A stretch of DNA of 64,000 nt from Lyngbya aestuarii BL J (GCF_000478195.2 NZ_AUZM01000018.1:33561-97560), one strand, 5' to 3'; shown: positions 1-10,107, counted from the first letter of the stretch. The notes: generated from the sequence alone by a model not told the origin. A program made the numbers and translations.

Positions 1-144
1 TAGCGTCATTGGAACTTCTGTTGACTGAGCTATTGTTTGTGAAGTATTTCCGACAGATAGCGTAATTCCAGATAAATTGATTAATCCAAGTATGGGAACG
101 GTGAAAAGCGATCGCGCCAAAATGTTATACTGTTTTTTCGTCAT
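1..144 (-). CDS. N-terminus of an exported protein (partial, runs off the left edge)
   Basis: An open frame starts with ATG at 144-142 on the minus strand and stays open to the window edge (48 codons). It begins MTKKQYNILARSLF, followed by a hydrophobic stretch around residues 12-30 and a possible cleavage site near AQS at about residues 40-42. This is the look of a Sec signal peptide: positive n-region, hydrophobic core, polar c-region. The mature protein lies outside the window, so no function can be given. It is upstream of nothing else here; pixL ends about 90 bp to the right on the same strand, so this gene could be a distal operon member or separate. Confidence 0.6.
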   Translation of the reverse strand, partial: MTKKQYNILARSLFTVPILGLINLSGITLSVGNTSQTIAQSTEVPMTL

Positions 145-236
145 TTTCTTGAATCCTATTTGTTAATGATTTTGGAGCTAACTTGATCTAACTTTCTCAA
201 GTCTGTCATCTGATTTTTCCATTGTCAATGCCTTGA

Positions 237-3119
237 TTAGCACTGAGCTTGTAAGATCTCAATTAACTCTTGCTTCACCCACGGCTTTGTCATGTAACCA
301 TTTGACCCTAACTGTTGAGCTAATTGACGATAGCGATCACTTTTTCGAGACGTTAACATGAGTACAGGAAGCTTTTCTCGGGAGAATTTGCGACGACAAT
401 GACTTAGAAATTCTAACCCATTCATCTCAGGCATTTCTAAGTCACAAATCACGAATTTTATTTGAGGATATCGTTGCAATTTAGCTAATCCGTCTTTACC
501 GTGTTGAGCAGGAATTACAGTATATCCTTCTTGCTGCAATGTTGCACACAAAGATTGACGGGTTGTGAGTGAATCATCTATCACTAAAATAGTCATCTGT
601 TTTTTAGTTTGAGATGTTGACTTAATCTCACTCTGAATTAGCATTACTTTGTCAGTTGTTGCTTGTTGTTTTTGTTGCCATTCTTCTAACAACACCGGAC
701 TATCAATCACTGGAACTAAACGACCATCCCCTAATATTGTACAACCATAGAAATAAGACGGTGCTTTTAATACTTTTCCAAAGGGTTTAATGGTTAAATT
801 TTGTTCCATTAAAACTTGATCAATTCTTAAGCCAATAGTTTCTAATCCTTCCGATAACAACAATACCATGACCTTTCCTGAAAATTGTGCAGTTCGGTTT
901 TTTTCCAAAGCAGAGAGATGAGATTGTTCAGGATGAGTAGGAGTTCCCCGATAGCGATAGTTTGACAATATTGACTGAACTAAAGGAACTTTTTGTCCTA
1001 ACCAGTTATAAACTTGTCCGCTTTCATGAGACTCAATTTCTTCTGGAGAAGCGGAAACAACTGCCCCCACAGTATCCATTGCAATTGCAAATAAATAATC
1101 ATCAATTTGAAAGACTAAGAGTTTGGTAATGGTCAGTGACCACGGTAGACGGAGAATAAACTTTGTCCCTTCATTGACTTCAGAGACTATAGTAATATTA
1201 CCTTTTAAAGCTTTGACTTGATGAGAAACGGCTTCAAGTCCAACCCCTCGCCCGGATAAGTCAGTGACGCGATTTGTTGTTGAAAAATCCGGTAAAAAGA
1301 GTAAATCATATAACTGATTTTTGGTGAGATGTTGGGCATCTGTTTTAGAGATAAGTCTTTTTTCAACTGCTTTTTTCCTAATTTTTTCTAGATTAATTCC
1401 TCGACCATCATCTTGAACTTCGAGATAAATATAGTTTCCTTGATTATAGGCTTTTATTTCTATTTTTCCTTCGATAGGTTTCTGTTTCTTTTGACGAATT
1501 TCTGGGGGTTCGATACCATGATCAAAAGCATTTCTCACGAGATGAACAAGCGGATCATAAAGTTTTTCTAAAACGGCTTTATCAATTAAAGTCTTCTGAC
1601 CGATGAGGTTTAATTTAACTTTTTTACCTTTGCGAATAGATAAATCTCGCACCATTCTTGGAAATCTATTGAATAGAGATTCTATAGAAATCATCCGAGT
1701 TTCTGTGAGATTTTTTTGAACTTGTTGGAGGGTTTGTTGTCGCTTTTTGACAATTTGCTGACTTTGAAAACTAAGCAATTTCATTTCATACAAAATCTGC
1801 TCGACTTTCTCCATTTCATCTAAGGTCTTTTGAACATCAGTTTTCAGCAAACCTGCTTGATCCCAGTCTTCTAGGTTGAGATGATTATTTGGGGAACTAT
1901 TAAATTCGGTGGCTTCTTGGAGTCTACCGATAAATTTATGAAACTGATTCCAACTTTTACTTAGTGTTTCTAAAGAAGATTTTAATTGCTGATTTTGGAG
2001 TAAAAAGCTATTGTCTTGAGTTGCCAACTCCCCAACTAAATTATTAATCGATTCTAAACGATTTAGATCAACTCGCACTCCTAATGTTAGTTGATTGTTC
2101 TCTCCAGAATCAGCAGCAATGATCGCAGTTGATAATGGTTTTGATGTTTCTTCAGGAGGGGTTTCTGTTACTTTTTGGGAGGATTTTTCTGGAGGTTGAG
2201 GAGAATCTTGAGTTAAGGTTAAGGTAGAAACAGACTGATCCGCAATTTTATGATTATTTTGGCGAGATTTTGGCGAGGTTTGAGATGAAGTTTTAGCAGA
2301 AGTTTTATGAACAGTTTGAGAATTTGTTTGAGAACTTGATTGAGTTTGAGATTGAGTTAACTTTAAAAGCATTTCACTGGGTTTTCCGCCAGAGGTGCGA
2401 TCGCCAGATAATACCGCTTTTTGAGCTTCCCAAAAGTCAACTAACGCGAGTTTACCAATTTTTATACTTAACTTTGGATTAACTTGAATGGCTTTAATTG
2501 TCACCTCTGCAATCATCGCAAACCCGGGCAAACTGAGCATTTTCCCCAGTGTTGCAAAGACTTCTGCTTGATTTTTTAACTCCTCAGAAAGATTATAATT
2601 TTGAGGATGAATTAACATCTGTTTCCAACGTCGTAACCCAGACGGAACTTCTTCCTTAAACAGAAATATAGTCATATCTGTTTCCATCGGAACTTCAGGA
2701 AGTTCTGAAGCTTCATCTAAGGAATGTCCGAGTAAGGCTTCAATTTTTGGAAAAATCAACTGTGAACGTTTAGCAACTGCTTCTTGTTGACATTTACCCT
2801 TTTCAATTTGTTCAAGAATCGGCGATCGCAAACAGTCAAACGCCTGTAACAATAACTCCTCTAATTCTAAGCTAAAAACCGTATCCTTAGCGTACAATGC
2901 CCGAATTGCATTTTCCAAGTTGTGAGCAATATCTTGAACCCCCATCAACCCCACACAAGCCGCCCCTCCTTTGATCGAATGCGCCGCCCGCATCAGGGAG
3001 TGAAGTTTGGGCATTTCATGTTCTTGCGTCAGCGTCATTAACCCTTGTTCTAAAATTTGCAAGAGTTCTAAAGATTCTTGTACAAAAAATTCATAAGCTT
3101 GGTCATTAGTATCAATCAT
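237..3119 (-). CDS. pixL: CheA-type hybrid histidine kinase (PixL-like), Hpt-HATPase-CheW-REC
   Basis: 960-aa chemotaxis kinase that would autophosphorylate in response to the neighbouring MCP and feed the CheY and PatA-like regulators. Seen: an N-terminal Hpt domain with phospho-His at H47 in RAAHSIKGGAA; a Gln/Ser/Thr-rich linker around residues 250-340; a dimerisation region; a CheA-type HATPase with N-box LVHLVRNAFDHGIEPPEIR near residue 530 and G-box GRGVGLEAV; a CheW-like domain around 670-800; and a C-terminal REC domain with acceptor Asp in CDLEMPEMNG near residue 893. This Hpt...REC order is the one found in cyanobacterial PixL/PilL proteins. It is last in the operon after the five-GAF MCP, which points to phototaxis rather than another che cluster. 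The pix name is by family and gene order; the protein family itself is certain. Confidence 0.9.
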   Translation of the reverse strand: MIDTNDQAYEFFVQESLELLQILEQGLMTLTQEHEMPKLHSLMRAAHSIKGGAACVGLMGVQDIAHNLENAIRALYAKDTVFSLELEELLLQAFDCLRSPILEQIEKGKCQQEAVAKRSQLIFPKIEALLGHSLDEASELPEVPMETDMTIFLFKEEVPSGLRRWKQMLIHPQNYNLSEELKNQAEVFATLGKMLSLPGFAMIAEVTIKAIQVNPKLSIKIGKLALVDFWEAQKAVLSGDRTSGGKPSEMLLKLTQSQTQSSSQTNSQTVHKTSAKTSSQTSPKSRQNNHKIADQSVSTLTLTQDSPQPPEKSSQKVTETPPEETSKPLSTAIIAADSGENNQLTLGVRVDLNRLESINNLVGELATQDNSFLLQNQQLKSSLETLSKSWNQFHKFIGRLQEATEFNSSPNNHLNLEDWDQAGLLKTDVQKTLDEMEKVEQILYEMKLLSFQSQQIVKKRQQTLQQVQKNLTETRMISIESLFNRFPRMVRDLSIRKGKKVKLNLIGQKTLIDKAVLEKLYDPLVHLVRNAFDHGIEPPEIRQKKQKPIEGKIEIKAYNQGNYIYLEVQDDGRGINLEKIRKKAVEKRLISKTDAQHLTKNQLYDLLFLPDFSTTNRVTDLSGRGVGLEAVSHQVKALKGNITIVSEVNEGTKFILRLPWSLTITKLLVFQIDDYLFAIAMDTVGAVVSASPEEIESHESGQVYNWLGQKVPLVQSILSNYRYRGTPTHPEQSHLSALEKNRTAQFSGKVMVLLLSEGLETIGLRIDQVLMEQNLTIKPFGKVLKAPSYFYGCTILGDGRLVPVIDSPVLLEEWQQKQQATTDKVMLIQSEIKSTSQTKKQMTILVIDDSLTTRQSLCATLQQEGYTVIPAQHGKDGLAKLQRYPQIKFVICDLEMPEMNGLEFLSHCRRKFSREKLPVLMLTSRKSDRYRQLAQQLGSNGYMTKPWVKQELIEILQAQC

Positions 3120-3225
3120 TTTTTGAGAGAAGATAGAGTTAAGAATCTAGAATATCATGCTCTGTAGAGACATTACAGACAACGCCTCTACATTAGAAAA
3201 ACAATTAACAATTTACCGCCCTATA

Positions 3226-6200
3226 TCAGTCATTATTAATCGTAAATTGAGCGACACCCTTTTGAAGTTCACCCGCCACACCCAACAACTGTGTAAAAGA
3301 CTCAGCAACGGTGAGAGATTGTTCCGAGGTAGAATGAGCAATTGCAGCGACTTCTTGCATTGTACCGGACAATTGACTGGAAGTTTGGGCTTGAGTGGTT
3401 GCAGAATCGGCAATTTCTTCGACTAACTCCCGAATTGAACGACTCACCTCCACTAAATCCGTTAAGGTGTGACGAGTATCTTTCACCAATTTTGTTCCTA
3501 ATAATACCCGTTTCATTCCCACTTGCATCGCCCGAATTACCTCTTTTGTTTCCGCTTGAATTTCTTCAACAATTTGTTCAATTTCTGCCGATGCACTTGC
3601 AGACTGTTCGGCTAAAGTTCGCACTTCTGTTGCGACTGTTGCAAACCCTTGATCATCTTGACTGGCGCGAGTGGCTTCGACAGAGGCATTCAACGCCAAA
3701 ACATTAGTTTGGTTCGCAAACTCCCCAATTAAACTAACAACTCGGGAAATCTTCTTAGACGCTTCGCCCAAATTTTTCACCTTACGGGCGGTTGCATGAA
3801 CCGTTTTTTGAATCACCACAATTCCCTCAACGGTGCGGTTCATTGCCTGATCTGAAGTCTGCAAAATCTGACTGGCTTGTTGAACTTTCATTTCTGCGGC
3901 TTGGGCATTTTGAGCCACCGCTTGAATCGAATTTGCCATGACTTGAATCTGAGTCAAGGCATCTGAAATTGTTTCAGCTTGTCGCAAAGCTTCATTCGAT
4001 AATTGCTTAATCTCCTGTTCACTTCCTTGTGCGGTTTGAGTCACCACAGTCGCTGCTGATTGGACTTGCAAAACTAATCGTTGTAAGTTCTCAATCGTAG
4101 CATTAAAAAAGTCCGCCACTGTTCCCATTACCCCTTCACTGACTCGCGCCCGTACCGTTAAATCTCCACTAAATGAGTCTTCAATATCTTCTAAAAAGTC
4201 TTCTATTTGTTGTTGCAGCATTTCATTTTGTTGCTGCTGTTCATCGGATGCTTTTTCTGCGGCTTGACGGGCTTGTTGAACTTGTTCGAGCAGTTGGGCT
4301 TGTTCGAGGGCATAACCGACTTGCAACGCCACTTGTTTAAACACTTCGACTTCTGATGCTGCCCATTGTCGCTTACTGGAACATTGATGTACTCCCAACA
4401 AACCATAAAGTTTTTGATCGACTAAAATCGGCACAACAATATTCGCTTTCACTTGCCATTTTTGTAGTTGTTCTTGGTGACAATCACTCAACCCAGCAGT
4501 CGTAATATCTTCAGTCACCTGAATTTTACCTTTGCGGTAAGCTTCGACATATTCAGCCGGAAAACAAGGAACTTCGGTTTCCATTTCTATGATTTTTAAC
4601 CAACCCGGTTTAACGGACTCAAATGAGATTTCCCCGTGCCAATTTTCATCAAACCGATAAACAACAATTCGATCCGCTTGCATCAAAGATAACGATTCTT
4701 CTACCGTCGTGTTAAAAATTTGTTCATAATTAAGAGACTGACGAATTCGAGAACTAATCTCACTCAGTTGACGCGCTTGTTGAGTCGCCGCCCGTTGTTG
4801 TTCTAGCAGAAACGCCTGATCGACCGCGTAACCGACTTGAATCGCAATTTGCCGAATAAAGTCAATTTCTGTCGATTTCCATTTGCGAGGACTCGAACAT
4901 TGATGAGCAATTAATAACCCCTGTAATTTTTGATTCACCACAATCGGCGCGACTAAATTTGCCTTGACTTCAAAGGGTTCAAGCTGACGAAGATGACAGT
5001 CTGTTAACCCCGCTTCATAGATATTTTCTGTGGCTTTTACCCGACCTTTCAGGTAAGGTTTAACATAGTTTTGAGCAAAACAGGGATCGGCGATATTTGC
5101 CCCCAACGCCTCCGGAAAACCGACCGCCACCGATTCGGCAACCACAGTCCCCGCCCAATTTTCATCAAATTGATAAACAACAACCCGATCGCTTTTTATT
5201 GCCTCTTGAGTATCTTCAACCGTAGTATTAAAAATATCTTTGGAGTTGAGAGATTCGCGAATATGAGAACTAATTTGATTGAGGCGGGTTGCCCGTTCTG
5301 CGGCTTCTTGTTGTTGTTGGAGCAAAATCACCTGATCGAGTGCTAAACTCAGTTGGGTAGCGAGTTGTTTAACAAAGCTAATATCAGACTCTTTCCACGC
5401 TCTCGGCCCGGAACATTGATGGATAATTAACAATCCGTGTAAACGAGTTTCAGCAATAATTGGGGCGACAATATTGGCTTTCACTGCAAAGGGTTCGAGA
5501 AGTTTAATATGACACTCACTTAACCCGGACTCGTGTAGGTTTTCCATCGTACTGACCCGACCCCGAAAGTAGGGTTTCACATACTGACCCGCAAAGCAAG
5601 GATCAGCGATTTTTTTACCCATCGTTGTCGGCCAACGTTTATCTACCGATTCTGCAACAACGGTACCGATCCAATCTTCATCAAATTGATAAATAATTGC
5701 CCGATCTGCTTTTAAGGCGCTGCGAGTTTCTTCAACAATCGTATCAAAAACTTCATCTGCACTCCGAGAGTTTCGCAGTTGGGTAATAATGTCATTGAGA
5801 AGACGGGCTTTTTTGGCGGCCGCTTGCTGTTCTTCGAGGGCTGAGGCTTGGTCGAGGGCATAACCGACTTGGATGGCAACGTTGCGAATCAGATCGATTT
5901 CTAAGTCTGTCCACACTCTCGGCGCTGAACATTGATGAGCGATTAGTAGCCCCATCAGTTTATTATTAACTAAAATTGGAGCAACTAAATTGGCTTTAAC
6001 GGCAAAGGGTTCGAGTTGACCCAGATAGCATTCAGTTAAACCCGCTTCATAGATGTTGGTTGTGGCTTTAACTCGTCCGCGTAGGTAGGGCTGTACATAG
6101 CGATCGGCAAAACAGGGATCAGCAATTTGCGCCCCTAACGCCATCGGCCATTGGTTATCGACAGACTCGGCAATGACGGTACCTTTCCAATGGGCATCAA

Positions 6201-7161
6201 ATTCATAAACCACGACGCGATCGCTATTGATTGCCTCTCGGGTTTCTTCGACTGCCGCAGTCAGAATATCTTCAACGTTGAGGGATTTTCGCAGTCCGGT
6301 GTTGATCTGGTTGAGGCGTTGGGCGATGCGGGTGGCTTCTCGTTGTTGTTGTAATAATAAGGCTTGATCGATCGCATACCCGAGTTGAATGGCGAGTTGT
6401 CGCATAAATTCAACTTCTGCATCAACCCACTGACGGGGTTCGCTACATTGATGGGCGATCAGCAAACCATATAGATGGCCGGTGGGGTTGTCGCTGGTTT
6501 TGGCCAGGATCGGGGCAACGAGGTTTGCCATGACTGCAAAGGGTTCGAGTTGATTGAGATGACAGTCTGTTAACCCCGCCTCATAAATGTTGGCAGTGGC
6601 TTTAACTCGGCCTTTTTGGTAATATTCTACATAGCGATCGGCAAAGCAGGGATCGGCGATTTCCGCACCAAAGGCGATCGGCCAATTGAGGTCTACCGAC
6701 TCAGCGACAACGGTACCTTTCCAATTCTCATCAAACTGATAAACAATCACGCGATCGCTTTGGAGGGCAGCCCGGGCGTCTTCAACGAGGGTTTTGAAGA
6801 TATCTTCTAACGTTAGAGATTCCCGCATTCGGGAGGTAATTTGGTTAATCAGTTCGGCGCGTTCGGCTGCTGCCCCTTCTTTTTCAATTAAGGCTTGCAG
6901 TTGGTTAACTCGGCGATCAATATTAGACCGTAATACATTTAATTCTTTGGCTAATATTGTGGTTTTGGCTTTCAATCCGATCGGGGGAGTCGCCGAGGAT
7001 TCAACAACGGTTGGGGTGATTGTTTCTAGATCTGCGGTTGATTCGGAGGAGTTAGATTTGGTGTTTTCTGTGCCTTTTTGGGGAGAAAGTGCCGCGCGAC
7101 GATTAGAATTGGACGGGCGATTGTCGGGGGAGTTTGAAGGACGATAAGGTGTTTTAGTCAT
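3226..7161 (-). CDS. pixJ: Methyl-accepting phototaxis photoreceptor with five cyanobacteriochrome-type GAF domains (PixJ/PtxD-like)
   Basis: 1311-aa signal transducer. After a Ser/Pro-rich start and a short coiled coil (about residues 65-105) come five tandem GAF domains at roughly 173-residue spacing, then a long C-terminal MCP signalling domain whose hairpin tip reads GEFANQTNVLALNASVEATRA. GAF1-4 each carry the DXCF motif as DPCF (near residues 170, 348, 520 and 693); GAF5 has VPCF (near 864). All five also carry the second Cys that anchors the bilin, as DCH or ECH, or as ECY in GAF2. DXCF-type GAFs are known to bind phycoviolobilin/phycocyanobilin and to sense blue/green light, as in TePixJ. 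No transmembrane helix is visible, so the receptor is probably cytoplasmic, unlike Synechocystis PixJ. It sits between CheW and CheA genes. Photochemistry of the individual domains is inferred. Confidence 0.92.
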   Translation of the reverse strand: MTKTPYRPSNSPDNRPSNSNRRAALSPQKGTENTKSNSSESTADLETITPTVVESSATPPIGLKAKTTILAKELNVLRSNIDRRVNQLQALIEKEGAAAERAELINQITSRMRESLTLEDIFKTLVEDARAALQSDRVIVYQFDENWKGTVVAESVDLNWPIAFGAEIADPCFADRYVEYYQKGRVKATANIYEAGLTDCHLNQLEPFAVMANLVAPILAKTSDNPTGHLYGLLIAHQCSEPRQWVDAEVEFMRQLAIQLGYAIDQALLLQQQREATRIAQRLNQINTGLRKSLNVEDILTAAVEETREAINSDRVVVYEFDAHWKGTVIAESVDNQWPMALGAQIADPCFADRYVQPYLRGRVKATTNIYEAGLTECYLGQLEPFAVKANLVAPILVNNKLMGLLIAHQCSAPRVWTDLEIDLIRNVAIQVGYALDQASALEEQQAAAKKARLLNDIITQLRNSRSADEVFDTIVEETRSALKADRAIIYQFDEDWIGTVVAESVDKRWPTTMGKKIADPCFAGQYVKPYFRGRVSTMENLHESGLSECHIKLLEPFAVKANIVAPIIAETRLHGLLIIHQCSGPRAWKESDISFVKQLATQLSLALDQVILLQQQQEAAERATRLNQISSHIRESLNSKDIFNTTVEDTQEAIKSDRVVVYQFDENWAGTVVAESVAVGFPEALGANIADPCFAQNYVKPYLKGRVKATENIYEAGLTDCHLRQLEPFEVKANLVAPIVVNQKLQGLLIAHQCSSPRKWKSTEIDFIRQIAIQVGYAVDQAFLLEQQRAATQQARQLSEISSRIRQSLNYEQIFNTTVEESLSLMQADRIVVYRFDENWHGEISFESVKPGWLKIIEMETEVPCFPAEYVEAYRKGKIQVTEDITTAGLSDCHQEQLQKWQVKANIVVPILVDQKLYGLLGVHQCSSKRQWAASEVEVFKQVALQVGYALEQAQLLEQVQQARQAAEKASDEQQQQNEMLQQQIEDFLEDIEDSFSGDLTVRARVSEGVMGTVADFFNATIENLQRLVLQVQSAATVVTQTAQGSEQEIKQLSNEALRQAETISDALTQIQVMANSIQAVAQNAQAAEMKVQQASQILQTSDQAMNRTVEGIVVIQKTVHATARKVKNLGEASKKISRVVSLIGEFANQTNVLALNASVEATRASQDDQGFATVATEVRTLAEQSASASAEIEQIVEEIQAETKEVIRAMQVGMKRVLLGTKLVKDTRHTLTDLVEVSRSIRELVEEIADSATTQAQTSSQLSGTMQEVAAIAHSTSEQSLTVAESFTQLLGVAGELQKGVAQFTINND

Positions 7162-7243
7162 TGGTTTTAGTGTTAAATTATCGGGGGATATTTTTAGGCA
7201 AAAAGGGGTTGATTGATTGCAACAAAGGGATCAAACTCAATGT

Positions 7244-7774
7244 TTATTCCTGAACTAAATCTCGGAGGATTGCTTCGAGATCAAGAATGGGTAAAATTGT
7301 ATCTTGAGAACTGACCCAACTTCCTTGAATCCAATGGGGTTGAATCGGAGTGATTGATTCTTTTTGATGGGGAGATTTTTTGAGGGATTTAAGTTGAGAA
7401 TAACTGAGTTCAGGTGCTTGAATACTCGAGGATTCACAGCTTATTAATTCCCCGATTTGAGCGACCCATAAACCAATATTGCCTCGGTGAATTCTGGCTT
7501 TAATAATGCTACAATTAGACTGAATGTTTGTGGGTTTTCTCAGCGGTTCAAAACCAAACAGATAGGCAAGATCGACCAACCAAAGGACTTCCCCTTGCCA
7601 GGGACAGACTCCGATCACCGCTAAAGGCATCTCTGATATCGGTATAATTTGGGTGGGATCGAGTCGAATGATCTCTGCTAATTGGTGAGCGGACAACAGG
7701 GCTTGCAGAGTGGGGTTGAGCGAAAAACTAAAAAATTGTTCAGTGGGAGTCGAACTGGCAGATTTCCCCTTCAT
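7244..7774 (-). CDS. pixI: CheW-like adaptor (PixI-like)
   Basis: 176-aa single CheW domain that would couple the photoreceptor MCP encoded just downstream to the CheA kinase. Seen: start MKGKSASSTPTEQFFSFSL; the CheW segment ISEMPLAVIGVCPWQGEVLWLVDLAYL, where CheW proteins typically have a promoter-of-docking loop followed by a V/IDL motif; and a C-terminal strand ending PILDLEAIL. The protein is slightly longer than enteric CheW because of an insert around residues 120-145. It is 82 bp upstream of the MCP start and in the same operon. Function is assigned from family and context. Confidence 0.85.
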   Translation of the reverse strand: MKGKSASSTPTEQFFSFSLNPTLQALLSAHQLAEIIRLDPTQIIPISEMPLAVIGVCPWQGEVLWLVDLAYLFGFEPLRKPTNIQSNCSIIKARIHRGNIGLWVAQIGELISCESSSIQAPELSYSQLKSLKKSPHQKESITPIQPHWIQGSWVSSQDTILPILDLEAILRDLVQE

Positions 7775-7971
7775 TTTCGGTCTAATATGATAAAATCAAT
7801 AACCTAAATCGAAGATTTTGATTCGACTTTTGGTTAACTTTCTTTATTTTAACTTAACTTTTCTTAAAATCTGCTTGAGCTTAAAAAAACGTTTCAGAGT
7901 TTTTTCGGGGTGTCAATCCTGTATTTAGGGTAATTTGAATCCCTCAATTTTTTTAAAGGTTATCCTATTTT

Positions 7972-9231
7972 TTAAGAATTGATCATCGGTTTAACCGTAT
8001 AATCAGAAGTCGGAGCGGGATCTTTTTTAGCTCCTTCTCTGAAATTGTAAGCTCTCAGCAGGGGGAATTTTTGGGCGAGGTGTTGGCGAACTACTTGCAA
8101 AGTCTCGCGAGGATTGGGCGGCTTACTCAAAAAATCCGTTGCACCTGCGATTTTGGCATAGTTTCTATCGACGACTGTATCTCGACTGGTGAGAATAATC
8201 ACAGGGGTATTCTGAAAAATAGGAGCATTGCGTAAAAACTTACAAACAATATATCCATTTGCATTGGGCATGACTAAATCCAGAAAGATTAAATCAGGTT
8301 TATGTTCTGCAATTTGAGCCAGTCCTTTGACGGGATTTTGAATACTTAAAATTTGACATCCCACAGGTTCGAGAATTTGCTTGAGACTTTCTACTGCAAC
8401 TGGACTATCATCAATACAGGCGATTAAAGGTTGTTTACGAGTTGATGTTTTTTCGGTTTGAACGGTTAAATTATTCGTTTGTTCGGCAACTGAATCAGTC
8501 TGTACAGCTAAATCGGGCAACATTCTAAACTTTAAAAGTCCTTTCTGAACTAAAGGAATTAAAGCACGAGCAATCGTTACAATCGGCTTTTGAATTTTCT
8601 GGGAAATATCCCATAAAGTTAACTCTCCATTGAGATATTTGACTAAACCGGAGAGGGCTTTGGGATTGACGGGTTTTGTTAAAATCGGAGCCAGATTAGG
8701 GTCAAGATGGCTTAAATGAGCCGTTTGCCATTGCGTTTGCATCTGGGTGACTTGAAGTAAAATTTTTTTCACTTCTGAGTCACAAAAAGAAAGGTGTTTG
8801 GAAAAGCCAGACTGGAGAGCAGTTTGAGCTTCCCATTGAAACTGGAAGTCAACATAGCGACTCATGGAAAACAACACTTCACTGATGACTCGTCGGATGA
8901 CTGCTTTGGCTTGAGTCAGGTTGAGTTCTTGACGACGAATTCCTTGGTATAAAAGTTTATATTCCCAAAGTGAAGAATTGAGAGAGGAGGGGAGTTTAAC
9001 CGTAATTTTCGGACAGTATTTGTCAACACTTCTTGACCAACGACGCACACGATGAATGTGAGAGGTTGCATACAACAGTTGACCCTGGCTGAAGTAAAGA
9101 CTTCCTTCTTCAGTATGGCTACTAAGAATGAGGATACCACTTTCGTTCTGTTGACTCAATCTATCGAGTTCTTCAGCGAGCCGCTTGAGATGTACAGATT
9201 CTATTATGGTCATGGTTGGTTGGGTAGACAC
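7972..9231 (-). CDS. pixG: PatA-like response regulator, PATAN domain plus C-terminal REC (PixG-like, copy 2)
   Basis: 419-aa protein. The N-terminal about 250 residues are a PATAN/DUF4388-type domain (RLAEELDRLSQQNESGILIL..., then FSQGQLLYATSHIHRVRRW) found in PatA and PixG. After a short linker near 250-265 follows a REC domain with DDSPVAVES for the acidic pocket, acceptor Asp in LIFLDLVMPNANGY and the conserved Lys in FLSKPPNP. PatA-type regulators replace the usual CheY output in cyanobacterial taxis systems. It is a close paralogue of the gene at 10194-11357, and the two flank the CheY gene. A 197-bp gap separates it from the CheW gene, and a 490-bp gap with two hairpins separates it from the CheY gene. 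Confidence 0.85.
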   Translation of the reverse strand: MSTQPTMTIIESVHLKRLAEELDRLSQQNESGILILSSHTEEGSLYFSQGQLLYATSHIHRVRRWSRSVDKYCPKITVKLPSSLNSSLWEYKLLYQGIRRQELNLTQAKAVIRRVISEVLFSMSRYVDFQFQWEAQTALQSGFSKHLSFCDSEVKKILLQVTQMQTQWQTAHLSHLDPNLAPILTKPVNPKALSGLVKYLNGELTLWDISQKIQKPIVTIARALIPLVQKGLLKFRMLPDLAVQTDSVAEQTNNLTVQTEKTSTRKQPLIACIDDSPVAVESLKQILEPVGCQILSIQNPVKGLAQIAEHKPDLIFLDLVMPNANGYIVCKFLRNAPIFQNTPVIILTSRDTVVDRNYAKIAGATDFLSKPPNPRETLQVVRQHLAQKFPLLRAYNFREGAKKDPAPTSDYTVKPMINS

Positions 9232-9720
9232 AGAATGAGCAATATTAGATAAATCAGGTAGATAGAAGCGATAACAAATACCAACTCTACTCCGTAAGAT
9301 AGATTGACATCTTCGCAGGAAGTTGGTAATTCTACTGTATCATTAAGGCTGATCGAAAATTACACCTGAATTTCGATCAGGCGACAATTGCATCTCAAAA
9401 CTAGAAATACAATCTCATTTCTTTTTTTATTTTCGTCGAACTCATTGGGTTCTGATCTCAATGAGTCTCAGAAAATTTACATCCTTCCCCAGATCTATCA
9501 GATGTCACAGGCTTCTACATCTAATTTTAAATCGTTTTTCTGATCTTGATATTAATTTTTGTTGAACAGTCTAAAAAATCTTGTTTGTGAAACAGTTTAT
9601 GCTGATTGAGTCAATTTCTCTCAATGATAAATTTTGTATTGAGTTTACAAGGTAAAATTGAGTATTTATCATCAATACTTTCCCGCTCAATCAACCCCCA
9701 TTATTTTCAAAAAAATGATT
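9232..9720. other. Gap between pixH and the second pixG, with two hairpins
   Basis: No gene is seen in these 489 bp. There are two perfect inverted repeats: CTGATCGAAA at 9349-9358 with TTTCGATCAG at 9371-9380 (12-nt loop), and ACTCATTG at 9440-9447 with CAATGAGT at 9459-9466. Neither is followed by a clear T-run on the minus strand, so they are better read as intercistronic processing or attenuation hairpins than as strong terminators. An internal promoter for the downstream operon half may also lie here. Confidence 0.5.
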
Positions 9721-10107
9721 CTAAGCGAGTCCTGCTTTTCCAGAAGGCAAAGTCACCTTTCTAACTGTGTTGATTAATTCTTCGCGATCAATTGGTTTGG
9801 TTACATAGGCAGATGCTCCTTGTTTTAAGCCCCAATTCTTATCAATTTTGGCGGATTTACTTGAACAAATCACAATCGGAATATGAGCAGTTGTATTTTG
9901 ATTTTTTAGCTCCCGACACAATCCAAATCCACTTTGACCCGGTAAAACTACATCCGTAACAATAGCATCAAAAATTTTATGTTCCAGCAAAACTTTTGCA
10001 GCTTCAGCAGTGCTAACATTATGGACATCAAAACCCGATTGACGCAAGCAACCAATCATCAGATCGGCTTCAGTCGGATTGTCTTCTATCACTAATATAC
10101 TTGTCAT
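9721..10107 (-). CDS. pixH: CheY-like single-domain response regulator (PixH-like)
   Basis: 128-aa REC domain with no output domain. Seen: acidic pocket in VIEDNPTEADL, phospho-acceptor Asp in AIVTDVVLPGQSGFG (about residue 53), the conserved Ser/Thr region VICSSKSAKID and Lys in YVTKPIDREEL. It would receive phosphate from the CheA kinase at the end of the operon. Position between two PatA-like regulators and ahead of CheW, MCP and CheA genes matches the pixGHIJL order of Synechocystis with one extra pixG. Its start is 87 bp from the end of the first PatA-like gene. Confidence 0.88.
   Translation of the reverse strand: MTSILVIEDNPTEADLMIGCLRQSGFDVHNVSTAEAAKVLLEHKIFDAIVTDVVLPGQSGFGLCRELKNQNTTAHIPIVICSSKSAKIDKNWGLKQGASAYVTKPIDREELINTVRKVTLPSGKAGLA

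Noticed and set aside
3213..3707. Several overlapping frames opposite the MCP signalling domain
   Set aside because: They are antisense to a clearly conserved coding region and have no recognisable domain.
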